A DNA stretch of 64,000 bases from Liolophura sinensis (GCF_032854445.1 NC_088304.1:3038001-3102000); one strand, 5' to 3'. Positions 33,691 to 46,348 are shown, counted from the stretch's first letter. Program-made: numbers and translations. The notes: generated by a model not told the origin, from the letters alone.

Positions 33691-34089
33691 TTACATTTTG
33701 TGGTGGTGATATTGGTTTTTCAGCATGTCTGACATGCTTAATGCATTTTTACTTTCCTCCTGTAGGCCCCTACCATCAGCCTATCAAAAACGTGTAACAA
33801 GTATAGAGATCAGCCATGCGCAGTTGCTATGTATAGGTCTCCATCGCAAAACCAGATTTATATGATTAACAAACCATGCAATAAGATGGACACAAAACAC
33901 TGATGAAATAGAGCTTTAAATTAAAACCTCGAAACACTGGACTGATAGTAATCATGTGAAAAGATGACTAAAATGGAAAGTACTGTTTACATAATTAATT
34001 GTATTATAGGCCTATATAGACACATATTTGCCAGCATACTTATTATATTGTACATAACATTGGAATGGTCCTACATATACAACTTTTTC

Positions 34090-34470
34090 TAAACGTCTGA
34101 AATTAGTGCAGAAGCGAATTGTCCGTACTTTAACTAACTTACATCACTCTGCACCTATATATATTGCTGGTGAAAAATAACACTCAACGAATAGAAAAAC
34201 TAAATGATCTCGAAATCTATGTTCTTTGCCAATAAATCCATATATCATTTAGATTCCAAAAACCTTGAAGCCAATATTTGAATGGACAGCAGATTAGAAA
34301 ATAACTGTTAAACCTTTTTATTTCTATATTAATAATTCTACAAAAGGCCTTAAAGTGCATAAGAGATTGTGTACGGTATACCCTAATGAAAGATATCATT
34401 TAATTTCCTTTGTTTAAGTTCAAATTAAGAAGGATCTTATTACAGCAGATAATTATGTAAATGCTGTCTA
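34090..34470 (+). mobile_element. Degraded LINE fragment, reverse transcriptase C-terminal region
   Basis: Short conceptual stretches such as LVQKRIVRTLTNLHHSAPIY and, shortly after in another frame, RIEKLNDLEIYVLCQ resemble the conserved 'LQKRaiR...' segment following the polymerase domain in jockey/CR1-like non-LTR retrotransposons; a later KFKLRRILLQQ is compatible with its end. The region has frameshifts and stops and is a dead fragment. Subfamily not resolvable by eye. The rest of 33691-35264 shows no feature except the UBE2L3 promoter. Confidence 0.5.
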
Positions 34471-35242
34471 GCCTCTTTAACTAACTGTACATTTAATAAA
34501 TTGCTTACTTACGTCAATACCACCGATATATTTTATGTGCATTTCATTTATATATAAGCCCTTTGGGTCCCGTCCCAGATGGTCTATTGTATGCAAAAAA
34601 TTGTTGAAATGTATTGAAAGGAATGTTAAGCCTACTACATATCCTCCTTTTCTGTGATACATGGAGACCCTATGCTTTAATTTCATAGTGTCTCACATAA
34701 AACTTAAAAACAAAACCAGAAAAAAAGATGGTTTCATTTATGATATAGGCCTACAGCGATCAGATTTCTGGGTGCGGGAAATCGGGTGGAGCCTAGGTTA
34801 GCGGAAATCACCGCCTTTTGCCATGTTTGTTATCTGACAAACCTCCCGACCTGAAGTCATCGCCAGCGGGAGAAGGATTGGAACACACGATTTGACTGCA
34901 TTGTTATGTTAACGGCTTTGCTCGCATGTACGAGAGTTTCAGCTCTGATTTGACGCTTTCCGGCAATTAAAACATAAATTTTAATTTTAGGAAAATTTTT
35001 ACAATATTAAAATATGATCTATAATTTGTGTATAATAAGTCTATATGTAGAGAAATATTTAGGCAAAATCATTTATTTGACACACATTAGTTCCTTGCTT
35101 AAAAAAAATAACGATTTATTTTTCGCTTAACAGGGTTGTTGGTGTCATAAGTTTTCTGAATCATATCCCCGGTGCTTTCAGCAAATTCTCAGCTTACACA
35201 ATGCTAGGAAACACAGAGCCAAATGTAGAGGGCGCTTCTGTT

Positions 35243-35248
35243 CACGTG
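35243..35248. promoter_or_regulatory. UBE2L3: CACGTG box 16 bp before the UBE2L3 start codon
   Basis: 'gttcacgtgactga' contains a canonical E-box, a possible site for bHLH-ZIP factors (USF/MYC/TFE types). The same TCACGTGACT ten-mer occurs upstream of RFC5 at 46253-46262. Confidence 0.5.
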
Positions 35249-35264
35249 ACTGAGTCGAGCAAAG

Positions 35265-37999
35265 ATGGCAGCGACCAGGCGTTTACAAAAGGTAATTTCG
35301 TCGTGAAAGATATCGAAATTATAAGTAGTTCTGTACGGTTACTATGCGTATTAAGAAAAAGGCTTGTCAGTATCTGTCTAGAGTGGTGTATAGTAATGAT
35401 TAAGAGTAAGGGTAAGGTACAAATCGGCCAGTGAACGCAAACACCGGTGGCCTTGTGTTTTGACCCATCAATCGATTTTCGGCAAGCACATTACCGGATA
35501 CGTAGTTCTTTCGCTGAATCATTTTCGTTTTCTGAGAAAAAACACCCTTTCTGCTTGTGAATTTGTACCCCCAGTCTACCCTCTAACAGTTGCCAGAACG
35601 ATTTGTGGGTTTCTACGTGGTTATTTTATGTTGGTTACCATTTAATTGGAAAAATAACAATGGTTTCTAAGGAGAAGAGTGGTTATATATCTGCGTCTCT
35701 AAAACAGTCATGATCCCAAAATAGCGGTAAATAACGTCTTGCATTCAGGAAATTGGCTACTAATAAAGCTTAGAACCTGCGCATTAAAAGTTTCAGCTTT
35801 ATGTTTCTAGTGATAGCCACAATTCATTTTTTCATTCTCAACACTTTCATTCTCCATTTTACTGATGATATTAATGTAATCTTTATTCACGATTTTGTTC
35901 TTTTAAATGTTTTGGCATTATGTATGTGTAGATTGTTTAAGATTAGCCCTAGATGGCTGTTTCAACTTCCCTCTGTATACTGAGCTGACGAAGTATCACA
36001 GTCACACCAGCAGCCAACGGTAAACCATACACTGTATCACCCCATGATAGTCCTTCCTAGCTATGGTTTCAGTCTAAAACAGGTGTCAACTTTGGTTCTT
36101 ACCTCTCAGCTTTCCTACACATGCAATATCCCGGGTGTATTCCACTGGGTTATGGCACACAAGCCCGATATTTACATCACGGCAAACCATCACAGCAAAC
36201 CATTTATAAACATGGCCGCCTTTTCAGGTTTAATGCACTGGCATGAACAATAAGTTTTTCGAGACCCATTAGTGCCATGAAGGCAAAATGGTTGCTGTAT
36301 TAGCGATGACCATGACTTGAATTTGGGTGTCGTGTCCTTACCAAGTGGAATATATGTGGGATGTTGTGTGTGCAGGAGAGCTGAGAGCCAACAGTCAGTG
36401 TTGACACTTGTTTTGGATAGCAGACATCGTTTAGGAGGGACTTATCAGGCATACCGTGAAACAGTCTATGGTGTACCATTGGCTGCTGCTGTGATACTCA
36501 GACAGCCCAGCATAAAGGGTTGAAACAGCCAGATGTGGCTATTTTAGGATGTGGCGTATGTGTCAAAGAGTGTAACATGTTAGCCAATCATATTGAATGA
36601 TTTTGATTGACAGCAGCGATCATATAATCCAAACCATAATCTGACCCCTTTCAGGTCACTTCATACCCATTACCTAGTACCTAACCCTGGATGTGTATAT
36701 TTGCTTCTTCATATTTTTTCTGGCGCTCTCATAGCTGTGTCTATTCAGGTTTTGCAAAGCAGTCAATTACTGAATTCTTCAGCCTGTCCAGTTACTCCTT
36801 TACTATTCTTAGGGCCCTAGGACATAAGATTCATAAAATCCTGAGCTATTGTTACCTTTGAATGAAGGTAAATACCCATCCATATTTCAGCAAGTTCCAC
36901 TTCTCTGCTCACTTGAACTTCACAAAAATGGCCGCCATTAAAAGCACCATCCAGGTTCCTGGCCCACACAGTCACTGTGCGCGAGGCCCTGGGACCAGGA
37001 TAACCATGTATCCAGCATCATATCAGACAAAGACAGCAGCCATTTTGGGAACTTGGAATCAACGGAGAGGTTGAACTTGATGAAATACGGATGGATTTTT
37101 ACTTTTGGGATGATCGACATCTTAGGATTTTATCATTCTGCTGCTCCAAGACCTTTAGTCCATGATTGCTCTGACATTAGGATTGGCACACTTTTGTCAG
37201 GCCACATTGCCCCAAGCCAGTGTCATAGCACACTCCATTTGACCACCTTGATGCAGTTACCTATCCTTGACCTTGTCAAGTAATGTCAAGGTTGTCATCA
37301 CTGCTATTCGCTTTGAGCATCACCAAGGAATTGCCAAGGGCTCACACATCCCAGGAAATAACTGATTGACGTTGTTCTTGTGATAAATCAACAGTCGAAA
37401 GGAAAAGGAACACAAGTGTCTGCAAACTGAAGTCTGTGGAGACATATTTAATAGGTTATTTTGTTTTTAATGCTGTGACAACCTGCCATGGCAACTGCAT
37501 CCGATTTTCAAATGGAGCGCGCCGTGATGTTGGTTTAGGGCCATCTTTGGCCAAACAAAATTTTGGCCAAATATCGGACTGTTGGCAATCTCAGACTATA
37601 GGACCACAAGCATTGGAAAAGCCTCATTCTCACTCGGATATATTTGTTGTCAAACTGTCACGAATGGGCATCGTAATGTAATGGTATTTGCATTCGTGGT
37701 CTTTCTTATTGATATGTGAGCGTTGGTAATGAATTCATGTTCTATTTCATGTCGGCGACAATTTCAAAAAATTAAAAAATTTTAACTAGGCATAAGTTCG
37801 TAATGATTCGTAAGTATTCGCAAAGCTGTCGGTTAAACTTGTATAGGTAATGTAATCAATCTGGAAGCATCGCTATGTCACATAACTTTCGAAGTCAGTT
37901 GATTTAGGCAAAATAGATATGAAATACCTGCGAGTGGGTACAAATTTAAATTTCTCTTTGTAATACTTTGTAAAGTATAAATATATATATATATATATT

Positions 38000-38056
<57 letters not shown>

Positions 38057-38075
38057 GTATATATATATATGTATT

Positions 38076-38125
<50 letters not shown>

Positions 38126-41100
38126 AAAAAAAATCTACTGAACTGCTTTGTTGTTTATGATAGTTACATGTATACATGTGTGTACTTCTTGATGCCTGGT
38201 TATTCAATTGTTGGGGCTCTCTGTGGCTGAGGGGGTTAGCACGTCAGCATGGCGTAATGACCCAGGACCCTCCCACCAATGGTGTCGCCTTGAATTCAAG
38301 TCCAGCTCATGCTGGCTTCCTCTCCGGCTGTACGTTGAAAAGTCTGACAGCATCTTGCAGATGGCCATGGGTTTTCCCCCGGGCTCTGGCCGATTACCTC
38401 CCAACATACATGTAACTGTTCAAAACTGATAGAATTTCACAGTCAGCTGCATAGTTTGGTTAGAAAAGTCGACCATATTAAACATCATAGCTGTCGGCAT
38501 CATCATATCTTAAGCTCTTTATGTGAGTACAAAGTTCATCTAGATGGTCATGAACTCTGTCGTGGTATTTTAAAATTCTGACATTCATTGTGACATGAAG
38601 CGATATCGCCACAAATTTACATATATCAGTTTGATGGAACTGATTTCAGTCAGATCCAAGCTGACAGCACCCTAATTTACCTGCACTGAAAACACAAGAT
38701 CTTTTTGGTGTTTTGCCTACAGACAGGAAGGAAAATATAATAGTTTTCTGGAGGATTTGAGTGTCAGATTAGACAGCAAGGCACTTTGTACTGCTGAAGT
38801 CTAGCAGTTGATGTGACCACAAGGTAGCAAGGAAATTAGTTTCTTTGGTGAAGATAGTGAACTAAGTATATAACAAACTTCAAGGTTTCACCAGAAAATG
38901 ACCTAGAAATGAGCAGGGGAGGTGAGTTTGACTGCTGTGAGTTGGAAAGAGGTGGAAGTTTGAAATCTGTGCAGTGTTTTTTGAGATACTGGAATGGACT
39001 CAGTTTTACCCTGAATGTCAGAAATTTAAAATACAGTTTCTGAAGTTCTAACCTCATCAAGATGGGTAAAATTATTCCCATGGTATGAGATGACTATGTT
39101 GGGAGGTGACTAAGGTACAGGGTGACTTTAATAGGGCAAAATTATTGAGGTTCAAAGTAACTCGAAACCATCCGGCCAACTGTAGTGAAACGGAGTGGCA
39201 TCTTCCACTTAATCTGTAAAGCAGACTGCTATTGTACAAGTGGAAATTCTTGAACTGCTGTAAAAACACGATCCTTCATTAAATATGTAACTAAAAGCAA
39301 AATATTACAGTCACATGTATATACTCCCAGTTCTATTAATGACCAGTCTTTGTGTTAATCATTTCAGGAACTAGGGGACATCAGAAAATCAGGCCTGCGT
39401 TGTTTTAGGGAGATCGTGGTGGATGAAGGCAACATTCTACACTGGCAAGGGATCATTGTTCCTGTAGGTTGAAATCGCTCACTTCTAACAGGATAACCAT
39501 GGCAAAACTTGAAATAGGCTGGATGAAATTGTCATGCATAAAAAATGTTAATTTTGTTTTTTGTTGGGAATTGTTATGGCATAAATATGATTCATAAATT
39601 TGTAAAAGATCGCTGGCGTTTATTGCATAGCATGAATGTACTGACTCGCTGAAATGTTGAAGCATGTTGGCTGTCTGCGAGTATTGAGCCTTTGTAGAAT
39701 GAGATTTGTCAGGTACCTGACCAAGGGCGGGGATTTATTTCGGACACTCTGGTTTCTGCCACAAATAACCTGATCGCTGTCATATATATGTGAGTGAAAC
39801 ATTCTTGTTCTTAAATTCTTAAATTTGTTTGTAGACTTAATTGGTATGTTTACTTTTCCTCCACAGGAAAATGTTCCGTATAACAAAGGAGCATTCCGCA
39901 TAGAAATAGTCTACCCTGCAGAGTACCCTTTTAAACCCCCAAGGATAACTTTTAAAACCCGGATTTATCATCCAAACATTGATGAAAAAGGACAAGTGTG
40001 CCTACCCATCATCAGTCCAGAGAACTGGAAACCCGCTACAAGAACAGATCAAGGTAAGCAGATCATAAACTTCAAATCCGTCTCGTTTCTCCAGATTTTG
40101 GTATAAATTAAGTTGTAGGCGTCATGTGTTGAAAGCTGCTGACTGATCTGGCTTCAGGGCAAAATGTTCATTGAACTTGGCGGATTTGAGTCATATGACC
40201 CAATTTATTCAGTCACCTCACAGAAGTTCATTGACATGGGGATTAAAAGAAAGGTCAACGGAACCATTTTTTCTGATGTACTTGGTAACTCACTAAATCA
40301 ATGTGTAGTCTGGAATTTTTTTGTGGCCATGGGATCCACCATGTTGAAGCAACCAAAAATATGATGACGCATCACTCATACCCCACGCGCATATGGTGAA
40401 GAGGGCAAACCAGGGATGACGTAAGCGGAAACAGCTGTGTTCGTGGGTTATAAAATCAATAATATGGCAATGCTTACGATTTTCCTGAATTTGGGCAATT
40501 TTGCTTACTGTGGACTGCAGTATCTCAGTTATGCAATATAACAAGGATAAAAAGTTAAAAAAAGCTGTTTGAACATCCTGTGGTATACTTTATGGATGCC
40601 TCTATACATTTAGTCTGGTGTTGTCTTTTCTTTTAAACCGTCTCAGATAGCACAGATAATTAGAGCATCCGCTTTGGGAGCGGTAGATCCAGGATCAATC
40701 CTGGGTCGAGTCACACCTAAGACTTTAAAAGAGGAAGTTGTAACTTCCTCGCTTGGCGTTCAGCATGGATGGGATAGTGCTACGACTGGTTGACCGTTAT
40801 CAGTATAATGGCTCGGACGGGGCGCCTTACTTGCCTTCGGTAAGCCGTCTCAGTGAAGCAGCACTAGATAAAAGAGCGGTGGAAATCCGTCCTGTAACAA
40901 GGAGGCACATCACATACACCCAAAGGATTCCTTCGTCGTCATATGACTGAAAAATTGTTGAGCATGACGTTAAACCCCAAGCACTCGCTCACTCTTTTCT
41001 TTTAATGCATCGCATTCAGGGTTAATATTGCTGTTTGCACTGTGGTACCGTTTGATATTAAAGTTGGCGAGAGGGTAGGTTTTGTCTTGGTTAGGGATAT

Positions 41101-42283
41101 TTGGAAGAAAAATGTCTCGGAAGACATTCCAGGCTGTATTGTTTTGTGTGAATCTGTGACTATACACAGCAAGGTCATATGTGGATGTTGAATAAGCTCT
41201 TTATGGTTTTCTGTAACATCAGTTGAAGATTGATGCATGGTTTTGCAGATGAACATGTGGTTGTTATTTCAAAGAGACACAATTCTTTTTTTCACTTATA
41301 CTATGGAGTTTGGGTCTATAGGTTGAGCAAACTGGAGTGCCCTGAATAAAACACTGAACTTCGCCTGGTATCTGTGGTCTGAAAATAATGTTTTTCTCAA
41401 CCAGGAACAAAATGCTGTATACTGGTAATATATCACAGAAATCCTGTAGTTGTCTTCTCCTGTAATGCAGAGGGATAACCACGTGATCGCTGTTCAGATG
41501 AAGCATTCAGATGAAACATTTGTTGAGAGCAAGAAGTGGGACAAAATGCAGAACTCTTCTGTTAACCATCATCCATGTCTTCCAGCTGTTATCAGTTATG
41601 ACATGTGATGTGCAGTTTCAAAATCGGTCTCTGACAGGGAATTTGTAGATTCCCTTGATCTCACAGCTGGCGGGACAATACATTGTTGTTGATACTTGTG
41701 TGACAATTTGCACAGCGTGTGATGTTCATTGAAGACAGCTTGTCAGCTATGAACAGGGTGTACATCTACATAGATGCGCATCGCTTGTGGGAAAATTAAT
41801 ATCTTGCCAAAGTTTGGTGGTTTATACTGGGCACTCCGGTTTGCCATGAAACTGGGCAAGTTAAAAAAATCCTTGAGCATGGCGTTAAACAACAGTCAAA
41901 TAAATAAATTCTGCTAACTGTTGATTCTCTTGATGACCATTGTTTCTCCTGATGACCATTGTTTCACCTGTTAACCATTGTTTCTTCTGTTAACCATGGT
42001 TTGTTTTGTTTACCATAGTTTCACCTGATAACCATTGTTTCTTCTGTTAACTGTCCTTTCTTCTGATAACCATTGTTTCTCCGGATAACCATTGTTTCTT
42101 CTGTTAACCATTGTTTCTTTTGTTGCAGTGATCCAGGCTCTGGTTGCACTGGTGAATGATCCAGAACCAGAACATCCGCTGAGGGGAGATCTGGCCGAAG
42201 AATACGTCAAAGACAGAAAGAAATTCATAAAGAATGCCGAGGAACATTCGAAAAAGTATGGCGAAAAACGACCCAGTGACTGA
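35265..42283 (+). CDS. UBE2L3: Ubiquitin-conjugating enzyme E2 L3 (UbcH7)
   Basis: E2 that accepts ubiquitin from E1 as a Cys thioester and passes it to HECT and RBR ligases. Four exons join in frame: 35265-35291 (nine codons, MAATRRLQK), 39368-39463, 39867-40053 and 42129-42283, giving 154 residues, the same as human. Visible landmarks: HPN at 76-78, active-site Cys86 in GQVCLP, Phe63 in AEYPFKPP (E3 contact), His119 in PEPEHPLR, and a C-terminus YGEKRPSD. Exon 2 ([20 protein letters not shown]...) is the most diverged part. Intron 1 is about 4.1 kb and packed with dispersed repeats; intron 3 holds a full SINE B copy and ends in a minisatellite. Start chosen by homology and the GTAATT donor that follows. 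Confidence 0.97.
36040..36530. mobile_element. Dispersed repeat family Y, copy 1 (UBE2L3 intron 1)
   Basis: Shares ordered blocks with 63215-63990: 'cttacctctcagctttcct' vs 'cttatctctcaggtctcct', 'gtgaaggcaaaatgg' type blocks followed by '...gcgatgaccatg', and the 'gtgtcattaccgaatgg' type segment. Non-coding, clearly diverged. It continues with related inverted blocks at 37130-37300 and 37470-37690. Confidence 0.55.
37130..37690. mobile_element. Dispersed repeat family Y, inverted-repeat portion
   Basis: 'cactccatttgaccacctt' then 'gatgcagttacc' (37228-37262) is an inverted relative of 'gatgcagttgccatgg' as read on the opposite strand from 37475-37560. The same block, in both orientations, flanks 63475-63775. 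This suggests a foldback-type or palindromic non-autonomous transposon. No protein is encoded. Confidence 0.5.
37979..38120. repeat. (AT)n / (GT)n microsatellite
   Basis: About 140 bp of alternating TA interrupted by three 'ttgtgtgtat'/'tttgtgtata' blocks. The Tyr/Ile-only reading frames through it are artefacts. Confidence 0.98.
38213..38410 (+). mobile_element. SINE family A with tRNA-like head, 3'-truncated
   Basis: 'ctctgtggctgagggggtta' (A-box side), 'gaattcaagtccagctcat' (B box) and body; it lacks the usual tail. Lies in UBE2L3 intron 1 just after the AT microsatellite. Confidence 0.85.
38450..39290. mobile_element. Dispersed repeat family X, copy 1 (UBE2L3 intron 1)
   Basis: 'attttaaaattctgacattc' near 38570 and its inverse near 39005-39030 bracket a non-coding interior containing 'gaccacaaggtagcaagg' and 'ggaatggactcagttttac'. 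The same blocks recur at 47155-47780 in RFC5 intron 1, some inverted. Probably a non-autonomous inverted-repeat element. Confidence 0.5.
40641..40990 (+). mobile_element. SINE family B, full-length copy (UBE2L3 intron 3)
   Basis: tRNA-like head ('gatagcacagataattagag', B-box side 'ggatcaatcctgggtc'), centre shared with 6941-7166, then a tail 'ctgaaaaattgttgagcatg' and 'acgttaaaccccaagcactc' ending in CACTC repeats. About 350 bp. Confidence 0.88.
41830..41912 (+). mobile_element. Decayed SINE tail (UBE2L3 intron 3)
   Basis: 'gggcactccggtttgccat' and 'ccttgagcatggcgttaaac' with an 'aaataaataaa' end; a mixed, short 3' remnant. Confidence 0.5.
41925..42128 (+). repeat. UBE2L3: ~20-bp minisatellite abutting a UBE2L3 acceptor
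   Basis: About nine units of the type 'ttaaccattgtttcttctg' run right up to the final acceptor, whose tract 'attgtttcttttgttgcag' is itself the last unit with small changes. The repeat therefore supplies the polypyrimidine tract for exon 4. Confidence 0.88.
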
Positions 42284-44105
42284 ACGAACTTGCAGTGGTC
42301 GGTGTCAAAGATTACAAAAAACATTTACGCAGAAAAAGGAACTGGAAGTATCATGACAATTCAGGATGCCCCATCTTCAGTGATAGACAAGCACGACAGT
42401 GGCTTTATTCACCTCTCCACTTTCCTTTTTTTCTTCTGAATTTTAACCAATCTGTAACTTGTACTAGTATGATGCCCCATCTTCAGTGATAGACAAGCAC
42501 AACAATAGCTTTATTCACTCCTGCATGTATTTTGTTTTTTTAACCTTCCTTTATCTTAAGCAGTGTGACTTGCATGTCTTTCTCTAATTTTCTGTTTGAG
42601 TATTTCATGAAAAATGAAAGGTTTCTTTTATTGGATCATTGTCCAGTTTGCAGGGCTTGGTTTGGGTTCAGGTTTTTATATGGAACTAATACCAGCCAAT
42701 AGAAAAGTACTTCATATATTAACAAAGGCATCTCTCTACAAAGGGAGGGGGGGAGGACTTTGCACAGAGTACCATTAAACCTGTTAGTCCGAACATTCCC
42801 AGACTTACTGTGGCATTTTTGTGAGCTGCAGTGTGACTGTTTGAATATGACTACTATTACTACTAACTAACCTGTCTGATTCACTTTGTAATTCCTGTTT
42901 GTGCTGGTAAGATATAAAACAACATGGCCTTTGTCAATATCACTTACGTCAATTTTGTGATGCTACATGTTTTATATGCACGACTGGAAAGTTTCAGCAA
43001 CTCCTTCCCAATGTACAGTATGGTAAGGGGGGAAAAAAGACCTCATTTACCCTTGTTTTGTAGTGACAGTTTTCTGAGTTGCTGCAGATATATTTTTCAT
43101 GCTAGATGACCGTTCTGTCTTTTCATATTGCTTAAAAGAGTTTGAAGGGAACAGGGTTTATGGTGTATGGTGGGGCGTATACATATAGATTTTTGTGATG
43201 GGATGGGCTGCTAAAATTGTCATTGGAAGCGGGTGGGGGTGAGGCATAGTGATGAACAACATTTGTAAGCTATATATCACATGTATCCAGCAATGTCAAG
43301 GTCATTTGCTGTTAATTAATGATTTTAACTCGATTCCTATGGTAGGTTGTCAGTGCATTTCAGGACATACAAGGTTACAAGCTAACTGTTTGTACATGAA
43401 TAATTTAGTCATTTAGTCATTTAGTCATTTTATGATGATAATCATTAATTGTGTAGTACCTCTATTGTTCACCTTATTCCATTGGCCTTAACTTGAGGAA
43501 GCTGGTTTAGCTGTGAATTCACAAAGTAAATCTGTTATTTTATCACCCCTTGCACCTTCTGCTTACATATGCTATGGTCCTGTCCTGTATATATTTCATA
43601 AAAGATCAAGAAAAAAAACCTATTAAACTATCTGATAAAAGGGTTGACATGTTGTACATTTACATGATAACTCAAAATGTACCAAAAAAACACACGGCCA
43701 GTTGGAAAGTAGTGTACAGCTGTGACGGATGTACAGAATGTGAATCACAAATTGTGGCAGAATCTGTTATACCTGTAAAGGGGTGAGCAGGCATGGACCA
43801 GTTTCTGACTACAAGCACTTAACAGGATCACAGTAGTCGGGACCAGTGGCATTTATGAAGGTACAAACCCCTATTGTGAAAATGATATGGTCCAATTTCA
43901 GATATGTTTGTGTGAAATGTGTGATTAGTTGAACTGACAAAGGCATTTTTAATTTGTACGTCTGAAATTCACACCCAAATTCGTTAACCTGCTTATCTAT
44001 CGGTTTATGTAATTGTAATTGGGTTTACCAGAAACGGCCATGTCCATGTTTTAAATTGTGATTAAAAAAAAAAAAAACAGAAAGAAAACAAACAAAAAAC
44101 TAACA
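42284..44105 (+). other. UBE2L3: UBE2L3 3' UTR and intergenic DNA
   Basis: No exon found. There is a short direct repeat 'atgccccatcttcagtgata' at 42366 and 42471, and a 'gtcatttagtcatttagtc' triplet near 43410. No strong AATAAA was seen close to the stop; an ATTAAA occurs near 43622. Confidence 0.4.
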
Positions 44106-44109
44106 CCAT

Positions 44110-44620
44110 CCCGATTCTGTCTAAGAATCAAGTTCCACGACTGTGTCATAGTGAAGACATGGTGTCTACAGCTGGGTTTATCCAGGCATCGTTTGGGGCA
44201 GTACCATCACAAACTTGTACTGTAGCGCACTTGTGTGATTGTGACAGATATGCTTGGGTACTAGTACTTTCAGGACAGACACTGTATGGCGTAGTACATG
44301 TACCATCATAATTGGCGCTGTAGTTTACTGGACTCCTCACAGTTGATACTGTGGTGTTCTGCTGCCGTCAGTACTGATACTGTCGTTTTGTGGTACCATC
44401 AGAGCAGGTAGTACAGTGCAGTACCAGCGGGGACTGGTGTATTGGTACCATCCTGACACATACATGCACTTCAAAGATTAGCAGGTGTACAAAAGTGTAC
44501 TTCTCTTACACCAAATACTTTAGTGTGCTAGTACCACCACAACTGACATCTTTGTGTGGTACCATCAGAACTGATGCTGTTGTGGTACCTCACAACTGAT
44601 GCTGTGGTAAAGTTTGGTCA
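44110..44620. repeat. Decayed array of GTACCATCA-containing units
   Basis: Motifs of the type 'gtggtaccatcagaactgat' and 'gatgctgtggta' recur at irregular spacing of roughly 25-60 bp. Best read as an old minisatellite eroded by mutation. Confidence 0.65.
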
Positions 44621-45086
44621 ACAGCTGATACTTCTACCATAATTCTCTGAATTTGTGTAGTGTAGCAGAGCCGATGCATATGCACTATTTTCATTATGTC
44701 ACTGTTGTATGGCATAAAAGTTGTTTTGTTTTTTTTAACATTTTTTTTTTCTTGGTAGGAGCACACAATACATGTTGGTAATTTATGCTTAATGACCTTT
44801 GTATGTTGTTTGTGTATGTTTAAATGCAAATTTCTATGACTAAAATAAGTGACTTATCTCGACTAAACGTTGGGGTTTCCAAGAAAATATGTCTGGTGTT
44901 TTGTTCTTCCTTTCAAAAACTATCTGTAGCCTTTGTGCTGAGATTGGTTTCAAACTGTGCACACAATGTATAATTAAATGTAGAGGCTTATTTATCAGCT
45001 GTGGAGTATGTTGTAATTTTTTTTTTAAACTCATTAACTGATCCCATTCCATTTTAATCATTGGTCAAGGAATCTAGCTGATCTGG

Positions 45087-45290
45087 GGTGGATTCACAAA
45101 GCCACTTCAAAACTTGAAATACGATCTTGAAAGGTTATTTTTGGGCTATAGATGTTAAAATTTCGTTCACCTCATCCCAGTTATTTTAGATAAATGTGTC
45201 CAAATTTCAACTTTCAGTACCAGAAAACTAAGCATTGTATATAGTTTTTAAATTTTGATTCAAGTCAGAAAAGGCTTTATGAAATCGACC
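45087..45290. mobile_element. MITE-like element with ~18-bp inverted ends
   Basis: The left end 'ggtggattcacaaagcc' and inverted right end 'ggtcgatttcataaagcc' match; the ~170-bp middle is non-coding. Similar ends occur at 13309-13430. The remaining DNA to 46250 shows no other feature. Confidence 0.55.
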
Positions 45291-46252
45291 ACTGGTAGAG
45301 GTGAATTCTCTGATAAAAGACTGATAATCCATTTTATTTCCAAAATCAAATTGTGCCATGTGGCGCATGTATGTGTCCAGACTTCATAGCTATGAGGCTG
45401 TTATTTCACTGATGTCACTGAAACATGAGCTAAAGGACACCAGACAGATTAAGATCTACAACCATCCAGTAGTTTGCCTGTCCTTGTTTGCTGAGCACTA
45501 ATGAGGAAATACACATACATAGGCCAGGTATGTAGGTCAGCACCTATGATGACTCCAAAACATTGGAGAGATTTCATGATTGTTTGATTGGTGTGCTCAG
45601 TGGCATGTATATAATCTGATTTTCAAGAATATTTTACTGACATGATATGGCTGAAAGAAATTAGTGTAAACTGCCAAACTTAATCGACATTGGCAAGCAA
45701 ATGGTAAAACTTAAAATCCCACATGTAACAGTTCTGATTTTCTGAAACTGACCCATTGCGCTTTGTGCCCATTTAATTGAATTTAATTAAAGAGTCAAGA
45801 TTGCTTGGAATCGGACTTTTTGGGTTGTAGGCCTACATGTACTTTGTTGAAGTCTGAAAACGTTATTTCCAGTTTCAGCTTTTTTTTAGATATTTTTCTT
45901 TTGCATATATGAATTTTAGTGCTGAGAAATGGGCAATTGATGAAAAAGAACTACAAGTATATTTTTATTACCAAAAGCTAATTAAAATTCCAAAATGTTG
46001 AATTATTGGTTATTTCTTACAGGAAATTTCAGAATACCAAATGTAGGCCATGACATATTTCATAACAGCAGGATTTACTTTAATTTACATTTTGCATTAC
46101 CTCATAATATTAGGCTTAAATCTATTGTGAGGTTTAACCGACAGCTCTGGAGTAAAGCTGTGCTATTATATACATATTTGAGGGACTTGTGAAGATGCAT
46201 ATATTTACTACCTGCAGGGAAAGCTACGAGTCGTAGAAAGGCTCGTCTTCGG

Positions 46253-46291
46253 TCACGTGACTGGTTGGCGAAGCAGAAATTTCGCGCGAAA
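46253..46291 (+). promoter_or_regulatory. RFC5: RFC5 promoter: CACGTG box and palindromic E2F site
   Basis: CACGTG at 46254-46259 is followed at 46280-46291 by TTTCGCGCGAAA, a perfect 12-bp palindrome made of two overlapping E2F/DP half-sites (TTTCGCGC on each strand). It lies 57 bp before the ATG. E2F control is expected for S-phase genes such as RFC subunits; occupancy is inferred. Confidence 0.8.
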
Positions 46292-46348
46292 GTGATCGTG
46301 CCAAAAGAAAAACCAAAACAGCTTAGACAGTAAATTAATAACTTCACG

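Noticed and set aside
37878-38230. Tyr/Ile-rich frames on both strands
   Set aside because: Direct translation of an AT/GT microsatellite.
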